A stretch of DNA of 64,000 nucleotides from Bifidobacterium sp. (GCF_022640935.1 NZ_JALCCV010000003.1:62001-126000), one strand, 5' to 3'; shown: positions 28,089 to 37,957, counted from the stretch's first letter. Notes: a model not told the origin generated them from the letters alone. Numbers and translations: made by a program.

Positions 28089-29522
28089 GTGTCAAAAGGT
28101 GCATCAATATCAGGATTTCCGGAGTGGCTTCCTTCCGAACGGGTCGTGGAGCAGCGCGTCATCGATACGCTGCGTAGGGTTTTCGAGCTGAATGGTTTCA
28201 TCGGCATCGAGACACGCGCGGTGGAGCAGGGGGCCAGTCTACTCAAAAAAGGCGAGACCAGCAAAGAGATCTACCTGCTTTCGCGTCTGCAGGAGGTCGG
28301 CCATGAATCCGATACTCCGATCGAGGATCGGCTCGGTCTGCATTTCGATCTGACTGTGCCGCTGAGCCGGTACGTCGTCGAGCATTCGGGCTCGCTCGCC
28401 TTTCCTTTCAAGCGCTGGCAGATCCAGAAGGTGTGGCGAGGAGAACGCCCGCAGGAGGGCCGTTTCCGCGAATTCGTGCAGGCCGACATCGATGTGGTGG
28501 GCAATGGCGATCTCCCGGCGCATTACGAGGTCGAATTGCCGCTGGTGATGGTCAGCGCGCTGGAGGAGCTGCGTGCGTTCGGACTGCCCAAGGCTACGGT
28601 GCATGCCAACAACCGCAAGCTTTCCGAAGGATTCTATCGCGGGCTTGGGCTGAGCGACATCGAAGGCGTGCTGCGCGAGATCGACAAGCTCGACAAGGTC
28701 GGCGCCGACGAAGTGGTGCGACTGCTGATCGAATCCTGCGGGGCGAACGAGTCCCAGGCGAGAGCCTGCCTCGAACTCGCGCAGCTGACTGCCGACAATG
28801 GTGCCGAGCTCGGCAAACGTTTTGATATGCTCTGCGGCAGCTGCGGCATCGGCCACGACAACGACGCCTATGCGCTGGCCCGCGAAGGTCTTGATACGCT
28901 GGCAATGATCGTGGACGAGGCTGCGAAAATCCGCCCGGGCTCGGTGATCGCGGATCTCAAGATCGCGCGCGGGTTGGATTACTACACGGGTTCGGTGTAC
29001 GAGACTTTCCTCGAGGACGCGGACTCGCTTGGCTCGATCTGCTCGGGCGGGCGTTACGACAATCTGGCGGCGCAAGGCTCCAAACGATACCCGGGGGTGG
29101 GTTTGTCCATCGGTTTGTCACGGCTCGTGTCGTACATGCTGCACACGGCGGGAGCTCATGCATCGCGTGTGTCTCCTGCCGCGGTGCTGGTCGCCGTGTG
29201 GAACGAGGGCGATCGGGCGCAGTCGAACGCCATCGCCAACGTGTTGCGGACTCGGGGCATTGCCGCCGATGTCGCGCCGAAGGCCGTGAAGCTCGGCAGG
29301 CAGATCAGGTATGCGGACAGGCTGGGCATACCCTATGTGTGGTTCCCGGCACAGGCTGCGCGCAATGATGCCGGGACGGCTGCAGAGGGCGACGAGAGCG
29401 AGGAGGAGACCGGCGGCGACGAAGTGCGCGATATCGTGTCCGGACAACAGCTCCCGGCCGATCCCAAGTCGTGGGAGCCGGATACTGTGTACGCTCGGCA
29501 AACCGTCAGTCTCAAGGCCTGA
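28089..29522 (+). CDS. hisS: Histidine--tRNA ligase
   Basis: A class II synthetase (477 residues) that charges tRNA-His. Motif 2 is RGERPQEGRFREF near 117-129 and the HisA signature ends RGLDYYTG near 296-303. The C-terminal anticodon domain follows, with an inserted acidic stretch (about 424-445) between its elements. The start codon is GTG at 28089 with AGGGA upstream. aspS follows after 87 bases, a common bacterial hisS-aspS arrangement. Confidence 0.97.
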   Translation: MSKGASISGFPEWLPSERVVEQRVIDTLRRVFELNGFIGIETRAVEQGASLLKKGETSKEIYLLSRLQEVGHESDTPIEDRLGLHFDLTVPLSRYVVEHSGSLAFPFKRWQIQKVWRGERPQEGRFREFVQADIDVVGNGDLPAHYEVELPLVMVSALEELRAFGLPKATVHANNRKLSEGFYRGLGLSDIEGVLREIDKLDKVGADEVVRLLIESCGANESQARACLELAQLTADNGAELGKRFDMLCGSCGIGHDNDAYALAREGLDTLAMIVDEAAKIRPGSVIADLKIARGLDYYTGSVYETFLEDADSLGSICSGGRYDNLAAQGSKRYPGVGLSIGLSRLVSYMLHTAGAHASRVSPAAVLVAVWNEGDRAQSNAIANVLRTRGIAADVAPKAVKLGRQIRYADRLGIPYVWFPAQAARNDAGTAAEGDESEEETGGDEVRDIVSGQQLPADPKSWEPDTVYARQTVSLKA

Positions 29523-29609
29523 TTTCCAAGGCTTTGCAGGGTGGCCGCGTTTCGGACGCGGCATGAGAATTTGGTACGGATGGACAAGAATTCAAGGAAT
29601 AGAGGCAGC

Positions 29610-31409
29610 ATGGGCCGCACGGCTTACAGAACACATCATGCCATCGAAGTGACCGAGGCGCTGATCGGCAGCACGGTCACGCTCGCCGGTTGGGTCGATC
29701 GTCGTCGCGATCATGGCGGCGTCGCCTTCATCGATCTGCGCGACAGCACCGGTCTGGTGCAGGTCGTCATCAACGACGAAGAGATCGCGAGGCCGCTGCG
29801 CAGCGAATTCGTCGTGCAGGTGGTCGGCAAGGTGCGCGAACGGCCTGAAGGCAACGAGAACGTGCATCTGGCCACCGGCAAAGTCGAGGTCGTGGTGCGC
29901 GAGCTCACTGTGCTCGCCAAGTCGGAAGCATTGCCGTTCCAGGTGTCGACCGCGCTCGAGAACGAGTCCGAGAACAAGCTTCCCGGCGAAGACGTGCGCT
30001 TGAAGTACCGCTATCTCGATCTGCGGCGCCCGCAGATGCAGAAGAGCCTCAAGCTCCGTTCTGATATGACCCGTGCCGCCCGCCATGCCTTGGAGGATAT
30101 GGACTTCACTGAAGTGGAGACGCCGACGTTCATCAAGTCCACGCCGGAGGGCGCGCGCGATTTCGTGGTGCCGGCCCGCCTGGTGCCCGGCTCCTGGTAC
30201 GCGCTGCCGCAGTCTCCGCAGCTGCTTAAGCAATTATTGATGGTCGGCGGCGTCGAACGTTATTACCAGCTGGCCCGCTGCTATCGTGACGAGGACTTCC
30301 GCGCCGACCGCCAACCCGAGTTCACCCAGCTCGACATCGAGATGAGCTATGTGAGCCAGGAGGACGTCATGGCGATGGCCGAGAAGGTCATCGCGGCGAT
30401 TTGGAAAACCCGTGGTTATGTGGTCACGCTGCCGCTGCCGCGAATCAGCTGGCGGGACGCCATGGATAAGTATGGTTCCGACAAGCCGGATCTGCGCTTC
30501 GGCAATCCCATCGTCGAGCTCACCGAGTACTTCAAGGACACGCCTTTCCGTGTGTTCCAGGCACCCTATGTCGGTGCGATCGTCTTCAAGAACGGCTCTT
30601 CCACGCCCCGCCGGCAGTTCGACGCCTGGCAGGAATGGGCCAAACAACGCGGGGCCAAAGGACTGGCATATGTCCAGTTCACCGCCGATGGCGAGCTCAA
30701 GGGTCCAGTCGCCAAGAACCTGTCGGATCAGGAGCGCAACGGGCTGAAGTCCGCAGTCGGCGCGGAGGACGGCGATGCCGTGTTCTTCGCCGCGGGCTCC
30801 CGCGAATCCTCCCAACTGCTGCTGGGCGCGGTCCGCGTCGAACTGGCGCGGCGCGCCGGCATGCTGCACCCCGACGAGTTCGCCTTCACTTGGGTCGTGG
30901 ATTTCCCGCTGTTCAAGCGCACTGACGACCCGGATGACGACGATGTGGCCGTGGGGCATTCCAAGTGGACCTCGATGCACCACCCATTCACCATGCCATC
31001 GGCCGATTGGATCGATAGGTTCGACAAGGACCCGGGGCATGCGATGAGCGATTCATACGATATCGTATGCAACGGCGAGGAGATGGGCGGCGGTTCGGTG
31101 CGCATCCACCGCGACGATATCCAGGATCGGGTGCTGAACGTGCTCGGCATCGAGCCCGAGGAGGCCAAAGAGAAATTCGGCTTCCTGCTCGAGGCCTTCA
31201 AATACGGCGCGCCGCCGCACGCAGGCATCGCCCTGGGCTGGGATCGTACCGTGTCGATTCTCGCCGGGACGGATTCCATCCGTGATGTCATCGCCTTCCC
31301 GAAGGCAGGCGGCGGCCGCGATCCGCTCACAGGCGCCCCCGCGCCGATCTCCGATGCGCAGCGCGCCGAAACTGGCGTCGACTACGACCCGGATGAAGAC
31401 AAGGATTGA
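29610..31409 (+). CDS. aspS: Aspartate--tRNA ligase
   Basis: A class II synthetase (599 residues) of the bacterial type. An OB-fold anticodon domain (about 15-105) is followed by motif 2 ([13 protein letters not shown]), the bacterial GAD insertion (about 295-410) and motif 3 (GIALGWDRT). I chose the ATG at 29610 ([10 protein letters not shown]) because it matches the family start and has GAGG upstream; the ORF could be read from 29541, but that adds unsupported residues. A tail of about 35 residues ends DPDEDKD. Confidence 0.97.
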   Translation: MGRTAYRTHHAIEVTEALIGSTVTLAGWVDRRRDHGGVAFIDLRDSTGLVQVVINDEEIARPLRSEFVVQVVGKVRERPEGNENVHLATGKVEVVVRELTVLAKSEALPFQVSTALENESENKLPGEDVRLKYRYLDLRRPQMQKSLKLRSDMTRAARHALEDMDFTEVETPTFIKSTPEGARDFVVPARLVPGSWYALPQSPQLLKQLLMVGGVERYYQLARCYRDEDFRADRQPEFTQLDIEMSYVSQEDVMAMAEKVIAAIWKTRGYVVTLPLPRISWRDAMDKYGSDKPDLRFGNPIVELTEYFKDTPFRVFQAPYVGAIVFKNGSSTPRRQFDAWQEWAKQRGAKGLAYVQFTADGELKGPVAKNLSDQERNGLKSAVGAEDGDAVFFAAGSRESSQLLLGAVRVELARRAGMLHPDEFAFTWVVDFPLFKRTDDPDDDDVAVGHSKWTSMHHPFTMPSADWIDRFDKDPGHAMSDSYDIVCNGEEMGGGSVRIHRDDIQDRVLNVLGIEPEEAKEKFGFLLEAFKYGAPPHAGIALGWDRTVSILAGTDSIRDVIAFPKAGGGRDPLTGAPAPISDAQRAETGVDYDPDEDKD

Positions 31410-31483
31410 TTGGCTACAACAATTTTAGCGTAGCCGTCTCATCATGCGGACGGCGGCAAGGGCACCTCGCTGGCCCTGCGATT

Positions 31484-31546
31484 TCAGGCCTGCACGGCTT
31501 TTCCATCGGATCATATGGTCCTGCTGGAAACACTGCGCAGGCCTGA
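31484..31546 (+). promoter_or_regulatory. Nested inverted repeat upstream of gluA
   Basis: A perfect 10-bp outer stem (31484-31493 with 31537-31546, each arm containing AGGCCT) encloses an inner stem (TTTCCA near 31500-31505 with TGGAAA at 31525-31530). It lies between aspS and the glutamate operon. It could be a terminator, a leader element or an operator; no T run follows. A weaker 6-bp hairpin (31412-31435) lies just after the aspS stop. Confidence 0.4.
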
Positions 31547-31618
31547 TTCGTATTCCAAGCGTAATAATTTTCCGCTAAGGTGGTTTTCAAATTAGTGCTG
31601 GAGAGGAGCAACACGCTT

Positions 31619-32455
31619 ATGACATCCTTGGATTCGCCTATGGCCGGTACGCTGGCCAAAACCAACGGGGCAGATATTCCTGCCGCTGCAACCAATGAGG
31701 GATCCACGGCGGATGCCGGGCGTCCGTTGGTGGAGCTGCGCCATGTGAACAAATACTTCGGCGATCTGCACGTGCTCAAGGACATCAACCTGTCGGTGTC
31801 CAAAGGCGAGGTTCTGGTGATCATCGGGCCATCCGGCTCGGGCAAATCGACGTTGTGCCGCACTATCAACCGCCTTGAATCGATCGATTCGGGCGAGATA
31901 CTCATCGATGGCCAGCCATTGCCCCAAGAGGGCAGGCAGCTCACCAAGCTCCGCGCCGAGGTCGGCATGGTGTTCCAGTCCTTCAACTTGTTCTCCCATA
32001 AGACGATATTGGACAATGTGACGCTTGCCCCGCGCAAAGTCAGGGGAATGTCCAAGTCTAAGGCGGAGCAGGAAGGCATGGAGTTGCTGGCGCGGGTAGG
32101 TGTGGATTCGCAGGCCGGCAAGCTTCCCGTGCAGCTTTCGGGCGGTCAGCAGCAGCGCGTCGCCATCGCTCGGTCACTGGCCATGCACCCCAAGGTCATG
32201 CTCTTCGACGAGCCGACCTCGGCCCTGGATCCGGAGATGATCAACGAGGTTCTCGACGTCATGGTGAACCTGGCCAAAGAGGGCATGACGATGATCGTGG
32301 TCACGCACGAAATGGGTTTCGCGCGTCAGGCTGCTAATCGCGTCGTGTTCATGGCCGATGGGCAGATCCTCGAGGAGGGCACGCCGGAGGAGTTCTTCGA
32401 GAATCCGAAGAGCGAGCGGGCCAAAGACTTCCTCGGCAAGATTCTCACGCATTGA
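31619..32455 (+). CDS. gluA: Glutamate ABC transporter ATP-binding protein
   Basis: A 278-residue ATPase of the polar amino-acid (GlnQ/GluA) class. Walker A is GPSGSGKST near 73-81, the signature is [15 protein letters not shown], and Walker B is [12 protein letters not shown]. An N-terminal extension of about 35 residues precedes the core. The ATG at 31619 has GGAGAGGAG upstream. It is the first gene of gluABCD. The substrate is assigned from gene order with the binding protein and two permeases as in actinobacteria; glutamine or aspartate are possible. Confidence 0.9.
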   Translation: MTSLDSPMAGTLAKTNGADIPAAATNEGSTADAGRPLVELRHVNKYFGDLHVLKDINLSVSKGEVLVIIGPSGSGKSTLCRTINRLESIDSGEILIDGQPLPQEGRQLTKLRAEVGMVFQSFNLFSHKTILDNVTLAPRKVRGMSKSKAEQEGMELLARVGVDSQAGKLPVQLSGGQQQRVAIARSLAMHPKVMLFDEPTSALDPEMINEVLDVMVNLAKEGMTMIVVTHEMGFARQAANRVVFMADGQILEEGTPEEFFENPKSERAKDFLGKILTH

Positions 32456-32565
32456 CGTCCTCTGCCCGATGTGGGGAGGGCGCGGACGGAAGTTTACCCT
32501 TAACCGTTATCTCATAATCGAAAACACCAACCAATCACCCAAGAAGAGAGTGAGAAAGAGAGCAC

Positions 32566-33426
32566 ATGATGAAGCGCATGATTACGAGGACTATTGCCGC
32601 AGCGGCATCCCTTGCGGCGATGGCGTCGATGGCGGCGTGCGGAGGCTCGTCGTCCGGATCGGAGTCCGACAGCGGCAAGAAGATCACCATCGGCATCAAA
32701 TTTGATCAGCCCGGCCTCGGCTTCAAGCAAGGCAACAGCTACACCGGCCTCGACACTGACGTGGCACGTTATGTCGCCAAGAAGCTCGGCTATTCCGAAG
32801 ATCAGATCGTCTGGAAGGAGGCTCCTTCCAGCCAGCGCGAAAGCCTGCTGCAGAACAAGCAGGTGGACATGGTCGTGGCGACATACACGATGAACAAGCC
32901 TCGTTCTGAGGTCATCGATTTCGCCGGACCGTATTTCGTGGCCGCCCAGGACATCCTGGTGCGCTCCAATGAGAAGTCCATCACCGGCCCCAAGACGCTG
33001 AACGGCAAGAACCTGTGCTCCGTGACCGGCTCGAATTCGGCCGAGCGCGTCAAGCAGGAGTATTCCAACAAGGTGCAGCTCATGGAACAGCCCGGTTACG
33101 CGGAATGCGTCACCGCGCTCATCTCCGGGACCGTTGACGCCGTGACCACCGATGACATCATCCTCGCCGGTCTGGCTGCGGCCAAGGGCAACGGTCAGCT
33201 CAAGGTGCTCGGCACGCCGTTCTCTAAGGAGCCGTATGGCATTGGGGTGCAGAAGGGCAAAACGGATATGGTCAAGAAGATCAACAGCGCCATCGAGGAC
33301 ATGATCAAGGATGGGTCATGGAAGAAGGCTGTGGACAATGCCACGAAGGGCACGGGCTATACGCCGAACGCGGAGTTCAACCCGCCCACCAACATCGGCG
33401 ATGCGAGCTGGGTCCAGAATCTGTGA
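32566..33426 (+). CDS. gluB: Glutamate-binding lipoprotein
   Basis: A 286-residue periplasmic-type binding protein anchored by a lipid. The signal peptide ends in the lipobox SMAAC with Cys at residue 25, followed by a Gly/Ser linker. The SBP_bac_3 fold starts ITIGIKFDQPGLGF. Two consecutive ATGs are present; the first is used. A 110-base gap to gluA contains no clear terminator. It delivers substrate to GluC and GluD. Confidence 0.9.
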   Translation: MMKRMITRTIAAAASLAAMASMAACGGSSSGSESDSGKKITIGIKFDQPGLGFKQGNSYTGLDTDVARYVAKKLGYSEDQIVWKEAPSSQRESLLQNKQVDMVVATYTMNKPRSEVIDFAGPYFVAAQDILVRSNEKSITGPKTLNGKNLCSVTGSNSAERVKQEYSNKVQLMEQPGYAECVTALISGTVDAVTTDDIILAGLAAAKGNGQLKVLGTPFSKEPYGIGVQKGKTDMVKKINSAIEDMIKDGSWKKAVDNATKGTGYTPNAEFNPPTNIGDASWVQNL

Positions 33427-33545
33427 GAGAGGCTTTCGGCCGCCGCAGGGCCAGCCATGGCTTCCGCGGCGGCAGGATGCTCTTCTTCGTGCAGGTATAC
33501 GCGGCGCGCCCGGCAGGGTGTGCCAACGGTTGCAGGTGAGGTGCA

Positions 33546-34223
33546 ATGGATGACGTGATACGGCTGTTCAGCCAATACAACATCGTCGGCGCGTTCGTGG
33601 TCAACGTTGAATTGACTTTGTGGAGCGCCTTGTTCTCCATGATTCTCGGCGTGATTCTTGTCATTCTGAGAATCTCCCCGGTGCCATCGCTAAGGATATT
33701 CTCCTCGGGCTATGTGGAGCTGTTCAAGAACATCCCGTTGACCATCATCATGGTCTTCATGGTGCTGGGGGTCTTCGGACAGTTGAAATTCCAGTTTTCG
33801 AGCAATTTCAACATGAATTTCTTCTGGCTGGCGGTCACCGGTCTGACCCTCTACACCTCCGCATTCGTGTGCGAATCGTTGCGCTCGGGCATCAACACCG
33901 TGCCGATCGGCCAGTCGGAGGCGGCCCGATCATTGGGCTTCAGCTTCGGGCAGTCGGCCTTATTGATCATTCTTCCTCAGGCGTTCCGCGGTGCAGTGGC
34001 GCCGTTGGGCAACACCTTCATCGCTTTGCTGAAGAACTCGACCGTTGCCGCAGCCGCCTCGGTGGCCACTGAAACATCAAGCCTGATGAGCACGATGATC
34101 GAATTCAATGCGAACGCCATCGTCAGCATCTTCTTGATTTTCGCCTTCGGTTATGTGATTCTGATTATTCCCTTCGGCCTGCTCACGACATGGCTTTCCA
34201 ACAGATTGGCGGTAAGACGATGA
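33546..34223 (+). CDS. gluC: Glutamate ABC transporter permease
   Basis: A 225-residue His/Glu/Gln/Arg/opine-type permease with about five membrane helices. The ATPase-docking loop is ESLRSGINTVPIGQSEAARSLG (EAA motif; key residues E, G, E-A-A, G) near 110-130. GAGGTG precedes the ATG. Its stop overlaps the gluD start (ATGA), so the two permeases are produced together as a heterodimer. Confidence 0.9.
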   Translation: MDDVIRLFSQYNIVGAFVVNVELTLWSALFSMILGVILVILRISPVPSLRIFSSGYVELFKNIPLTIIMVFMVLGVFGQLKFQFSSNFNMNFFWLAVTGLTLYTSAFVCESLRSGINTVPIGQSEAARSLGFSFGQSALLIILPQAFRGAVAPLGNTFIALLKNSTVAAAASVATETSSLMSTMIEFNANAIVSIFLIFAFGYVILIIPFGLLTTWLSNRLAVRR

Positions 34224-35470
34224 GTGGGAATTCTGCATTGGCGATGAGCCCTGCCGGTTCGGCTGCGCCATCCGCGAATCCGGTTTCGCCGAAACCTACT
34301 CCTGTGAAGGTGCAGCGTCGCCGGAGCAATCGAGCTTCCTCGTCGCTGCTGTTCGATGAGCCGGGGCCGCGCACCCGGCGCAAGATCGCTGTCGCCAATG
34401 TCATCGGGGTGCTGGTGCTGCTCGGGCTGCTGGCACTCGTGCTGCTGCGGCTGAGCGCCCCGCCGCACGGCCAGAACCAACTCAGCGGCGCGCTGTGGAA
34501 ACCGGCGCTTTCGCTTGAAGCATGGACGGATTTCTATCTTCCCGGTATCATCGGCACGATTGAGGCCGCTGTCGTCGCAGTGATCGGCGCCGTGGTCTTC
34601 GGAATTGTCTTCGGCATCGGCAGACTCGTGCCCCTATGGCCTGTGCGCGCGGTCTGCTCGGTGATCGTGGAATTCTGCCGGGCCGTGCCGGTGCTGCTCT
34701 TCATGATCTTCTTCTGGAGGCTTTTCTCGGCTATAGGGATTTCAGACGCTGCTTCCTTCTACGCGGTGGTGTTGGGGCTGATCCTGTATAACGGCTCGGT
34801 GATCGCCGAGCTGGTGCGCTCCGGAGTCGGCAATCTGCCCAGAGGCCAGCGCGAGGCTGCTATAGCGCTCGGCATGAGTCCGCTGCGCTCCCTGCTGTCC
34901 ATCGAAGTGCCGCAGGCCGTCATTGCCATGCTGCCGGCCGCGGTCACCCAGCTTGTCGTGGTCCTGAAGGATACGGCGCTTGGTTCGATCATCGTATACA
35001 CCGATCTGCTGCAGGAATCGCGCCGCTTGGGCTCGGCGTACTTCAACATCCTGCAGACGCTGCTGGTGGCCGCGGTCATCTATTTCATCGTCTGCTGGTT
35101 GCTGTCGCGGCTGGCCGAATGGCTGCCCGCGCGCATGCAACGCCGTACCACGGGTGCGAGTGAACTCGAACCGGTTGCGCCGATCGCCATCCTCGACGCC
35201 TCGAACCTCAGCCAGATCGCCGTGGCAAAGGAGAGTCAAGAGCTGCCTTACGGCGGCGCGCCGCTCCAGCACCATGTGCGTTACCGGGGCTCTAACGCCG
35301 CAATCCAGGACTGGCAGCGCATCTCCTACATCCAAGGCTATGATTTCACGCATCCCGAGACGCAGATCGATCCGCGTGCCTTGCAGATTCTTGACTTCCT
35401 CAAGCCCCGGCTTGCCGGCCGGCCTGAGGACAGGCGCAAACGCGGCGGGCGGCCCCGCGGCGAGGCATAA
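34220..35470 (+). CDS. gluD: Glutamate ABC transporter permease with long C-terminal tail
   Basis: A 416-residue permease of the same class as GluC. The first ~60 residues are a basic Ser/Pro-rich cytoplasmic arm. Membrane helices occupy about 60-310, with the EAA loop ELVRSGVGNLPRGQREAAIA. Beyond the last helix a hydrophilic tail of roughly 100 residues (about 315-416) ends in a basic RRKRGGRPRGEA. The tail is longer than in most permeases of this class and contains several aromatic residues (YIQGYDF). The start at 34220 overlaps gluC by 4 bases. Confidence 0.88.
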   Translation: MSGNSALAMSPAGSAAPSANPVSPKPTPVKVQRRRSNRASSSLLFDEPGPRTRRKIAVANVIGVLVLLGLLALVLLRLSAPPHGQNQLSGALWKPALSLEAWTDFYLPGIIGTIEAAVVAVIGAVVFGIVFGIGRLVPLWPVRAVCSVIVEFCRAVPVLLFMIFFWRLFSAIGISDAASFYAVVLGLILYNGSVIAELVRSGVGNLPRGQREAAIALGMSPLRSLLSIEVPQAVIAMLPAAVTQLVVVLKDTALGSIIVYTDLLQESRRLGSAYFNILQTLLVAAVIYFIVCWLLSRLAEWLPARMQRRTTGASELEPVAPIAILDASNLSQIAVAKESQELPYGGAPLQHHVRYRGSNAAIQDWQRISYIQGYDFTHPETQIDPRALQILDFLKPRLAGRPEDRRKRGGRPRGEA

Positions 35471-35549
35471 CCGGCCGCTGCGCAGGCTGTGCCTCCCGGC
35501 AGGGAATGCATTGCATTAGCGATAGAGAATCGACGACGCGCGTGATGAC

Positions 35550-35582
35550 TGCCGGGACCCGGATGTCTTCCGGCTCCCGGCA
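35550..35582 (+). terminator. Hairpin in the 233-base gap between the two ABC operons
   Basis: Arms at 35550-35562 and 35570-35582 form a 13-bp stem with one mismatch around a 7-base loop. No T run follows. The right arm is part of a 16-base near-repeat (35575-35590) of 35494-35509 (15 of 16 identical). It may terminate gluABCD or act in control of the next operon. The rest of the gap shows TTGTAAACAA near 35615, which could belong to an operator, but nothing decisive. Confidence 0.5.
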
Positions 35583-35703
35583 GGAAATGCGTACATGATG
35601 TCACGGCAAACCCATTGTAAACAACAGGTAAAGTGCGGCGCGTGAATGCGACGGCGAATTATAGTGGTCATGTATCTTAGTGCGCAAAGTGTATTGGACA
35701 TTC

Positions 35704-36867
35704 ATGACGATCACGATCAGCAATCTCAAGAAGACATACGATAACGGGCATCAGGCACTCAAAGACATCAGCATCGACATCGCAGACGGCGATCTGGTGT
35801 GTCTGCTCGGCCCCAGCGGCTGCGGAAAATCCACAACGCTCAATCTCATCGCCGGGCTGCTCGACCCTACCGGGGGAGACATCAGCATTGACGGAGAGTC
35901 GGTCATCCACCGGCATCCCAAGGATCGCAACATCGGCATGGTGTTTCAGAACTACGCCTTGTATCCCCACATGACGGTGCTGGAGAACGTCACTTTCCCG
36001 TTGCGCGTCGGCGCCCACCGCAAAAGCAGGGCGGAGGCGGAGGCCATTGCCAAGCAGTACATGGCCGTGACGAATATCGAGGATCTGGCCGACAAGAAGC
36101 CGAATGACATCTCCGGCGGACAGCAGCAGCGCGTCGCGATCACCAGAGCCATGGTGCAGAAGCCCAAGATGCTGCTGCTCGACGAGCCATTGAGCAATCT
36201 CGACGCGCGCTTGCGGCTGCGCATCCGCGCCGAGATCCGCAGACTGGTCAAAGAGATGCATATCACGACGATTTTCGTCACGCACGACCAGGAGGAGGCC
36301 CTCTCGATCAGCGACCGCATCGTGCTGATGAACGAAGGTGTCGTGCAGCAGTACGACGTGCCGCAGCAGCTCTACTTGGATCCGGCCAATCTGTTCGTCG
36401 CGACCTTCATGGGCAACCCGATCATCAATATCATTGACATGGCCTATAATCCTGACTCCAAGATGCTGACGAGCCCGGCATTCGACATCCCGCTCGCAGC
36501 CCTTGATGCGAGCCGCTTCCGGAACCCGGCCGCCGGAGGCAGGCTCAACCGGGAGTCATACCAGGTGGGCATCCGTCCCGAGCACTTCTTGGTAGACGCC
36601 TCCGAACCCGGCATCGATGCCGCGCAGGGCTCACTGGTAGGCGGAGGCGCCGCGCTTGGCGGGGCACGGCGCGCCGTGTTCGAAGCCCGAATCGAATCAG
36701 TCGAGATGATAGGCCGCTACAGCGTCCTGCATTTCGACGTTGACGGCGTGCACGCCAGGTCGATCGTGGACGCCCGTGCCGCGATACGCGCCGGACAGCT
36801 GGTGCCGTTCAACATCGACTACCCGAACATCTATCTCTTTCAGCACGACGGAACGAGGGTCTACTGA
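35704..36867 (+). CDS. ABC transporter ATP-binding protein (UgpC/MsmK-type)
   Basis: A 387-residue ATPase of carbohydrate class 1 importers. Walker A is GPSGCGKST near 38-46, signature [15 protein letters not shown], Walker B LLLDEPLSNLDA, and the MalK-like C-terminal regulatory/TOBE region occupies about 230-387. An insertion of glycine/alanine-rich sequence (about 308-326) interrupts the C-terminal domain. The ATG at 35704 is preferred; a GTG at 35680 is possible. It heads a six-cistron unit with two permeases, a small ORF, an MBL hydrolase and a binding lipoprotein. UgpC-like ATPases import glycerol-3-phosphate, glycerophosphodiesters or sugars. Confidence 0.88.
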   Translation: MTITISNLKKTYDNGHQALKDISIDIADGDLVCLLGPSGCGKSTTLNLIAGLLDPTGGDISIDGESVIHRHPKDRNIGMVFQNYALYPHMTVLENVTFPLRVGAHRKSRAEAEAIAKQYMAVTNIEDLADKKPNDISGGQQQRVAITRAMVQKPKMLLLDEPLSNLDARLRLRIRAEIRRLVKEMHITTIFVTHDQEEALSISDRIVLMNEGVVQQYDVPQQLYLDPANLFVATFMGNPIINIIDMAYNPDSKMLTSPAFDIPLAALDASRFRNPAAGGRLNRESYQVGIRPEHFLVDASEPGIDAAQGSLVGGGAALGGARRAVFEARIESVEMIGRYSVLHFDVDGVHARSIVDARAAIRAGQLVPFNIDYPNIYLFQHDGTRVY

Positions 36868-37850
36868 TGACCGTCAGCCGCGCAGAGGCAACGGCCGAAG
36901 AGGCTACAGCGCCCAAGGCGATCGGCCGGAAACGGGCTGGACGCAAGGGAGGACGCACGGGCCGCGGCCGCTTTCGAGGCCATTACAGCGCTGAAAGCCA
37001 GCCGCGGGCTTGGCTGTTCCTGCTTCCCGCATTGGTGTTCATCGGGGCTTTCAACATCCTGCCGCTCATCCGCATCTTCGTCATGGCATTCCAAGGCGGC
37101 AGTCTGCTGCACCCGAAGTTCTATGCTTTTCGCAATTTCGCCTTCGTGCTGCGTGACCCGGAATTTCATACCGCTATCATCAACACGGCGCTCTATGCCT
37201 TCGTGGTGGTGCCTGTCGGTCTGATTCTTTCGATGCTCATTGCCATCATGATCCATAGCCGGATGAAAGCCAAGGGCTTCTTCGAAGCGCTGTTCTTCGT
37301 GCCTTATCTCACCAGCGTCATCGCCATCGGCATCGTCTTCCGCTACCTGTTCAACGGCGACTACGGCCTGATCAACTACCTGCTGGGCCTGGTGCATTTG
37401 GGGCCGTTCAACTTCCTGAACAACCCGAGCCTAAACATGCCGACCCTGATCATCTTCGGCATCTGGTCCTCGCTCGCTTTCAACATCATCATCATGCTCT
37501 CCGGTCTGCGCGGCATCAACCCCGACTACTACAAGGTGGCCGATATGTTCGGCGCGAGCGCATGGGAGCAGTTCCGGCGCATCACCATGCCGCAGATGAT
37601 CCCGATCCTCACCTTCCTGTCCATCGTCGACTTCATCAGCTCGTTCAAGGTGTATACGGAGGTCTATGCCCTGTTCAACGGGCAGGCTGGCATCGCCGGG
37701 GCCGCGTCGACCGCGGTGTTCTACATCTACAACAAGTTCTACGTCGACAACAAGTACGGCCAGGGCATGGCGGGCGCCGTGCTGCTCTTCCTGCTGATAC
37801 TCGTGTTCACGCTGCTGCAGAACCTCGCGCTGCGGAAGCTGTCGAAATGA
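36867..37850 (+). CDS. ABC transporter permease (UgpA/MalF-type)
   Basis: A 327-residue permease with a basic N-terminal arm of about 45 residues, then six membrane helices. The EAA loop is YYKVADMFGASAWEQFRRI (key residues A, D, GA, FRRI) near 212-230. The start overlaps the ATPase stop by one base (TGATG), and the stop overlaps the following small ORF (ATGA). The first helix WLFLLPALVFIGAFNILP is typical of binding-protein-dependent sugar permeases. Confidence 0.9.
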   Translation: MTVSRAEATAEEATAPKAIGRKRAGRKGGRTGRGRFRGHYSAESQPRAWLFLLPALVFIGAFNILPLIRIFVMAFQGGSLLHPKFYAFRNFAFVLRDPEFHTAIINTALYAFVVVPVGLILSMLIAIMIHSRMKAKGFFEALFFVPYLTSVIAIGIVFRYLFNGDYGLINYLLGLVHLGPFNFLNNPSLNMPTLIIFGIWSSLAFNIIIMLSGLRGINPDYYKVADMFGASAWEQFRRITMPQMIPILTFLSIVDFISSFKVYTEVYALFNGQAGIAGAASTAVFYIYNKFYVDNKYGQGMAGAVLLFLLILVFTLLQNLALRKLSK

Positions 37851-37957
37851 TCGGGCCGGCGCCCATCGATATGGCTCATGCGAAGGATGCCGATGTGATG
37901 GCGGCCACGGCGAGGATTATTGCAGCGAAGGCCGCAATGAGGAAGGGGAGGGTATGA
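37847..37957 (+). CDS. 36-residue ORF overlapping both permease genes
   Basis: ATG at 37847 overlaps the stop of the first permease (ATGA), and its TGA at 37955-37957 overlaps the ATG of the second permease (ATGA). GGAAG lies about 10 bases before its start. The product begins MIGPAPIDMAHAKDADVM and is alanine-rich with a basic end (AAMRKGRV), so it could form an amphipathic helix. The second permease has no alternative start upstream in this gap, so the 103 non-permease bases are otherwise unexplained. It may be a real small protein or just a translational bridge. I know no homologue. Confidence 0.45.
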   Translation: MIGPAPIDMAHAKDADVMAATARIIAAKAAMRKGRV

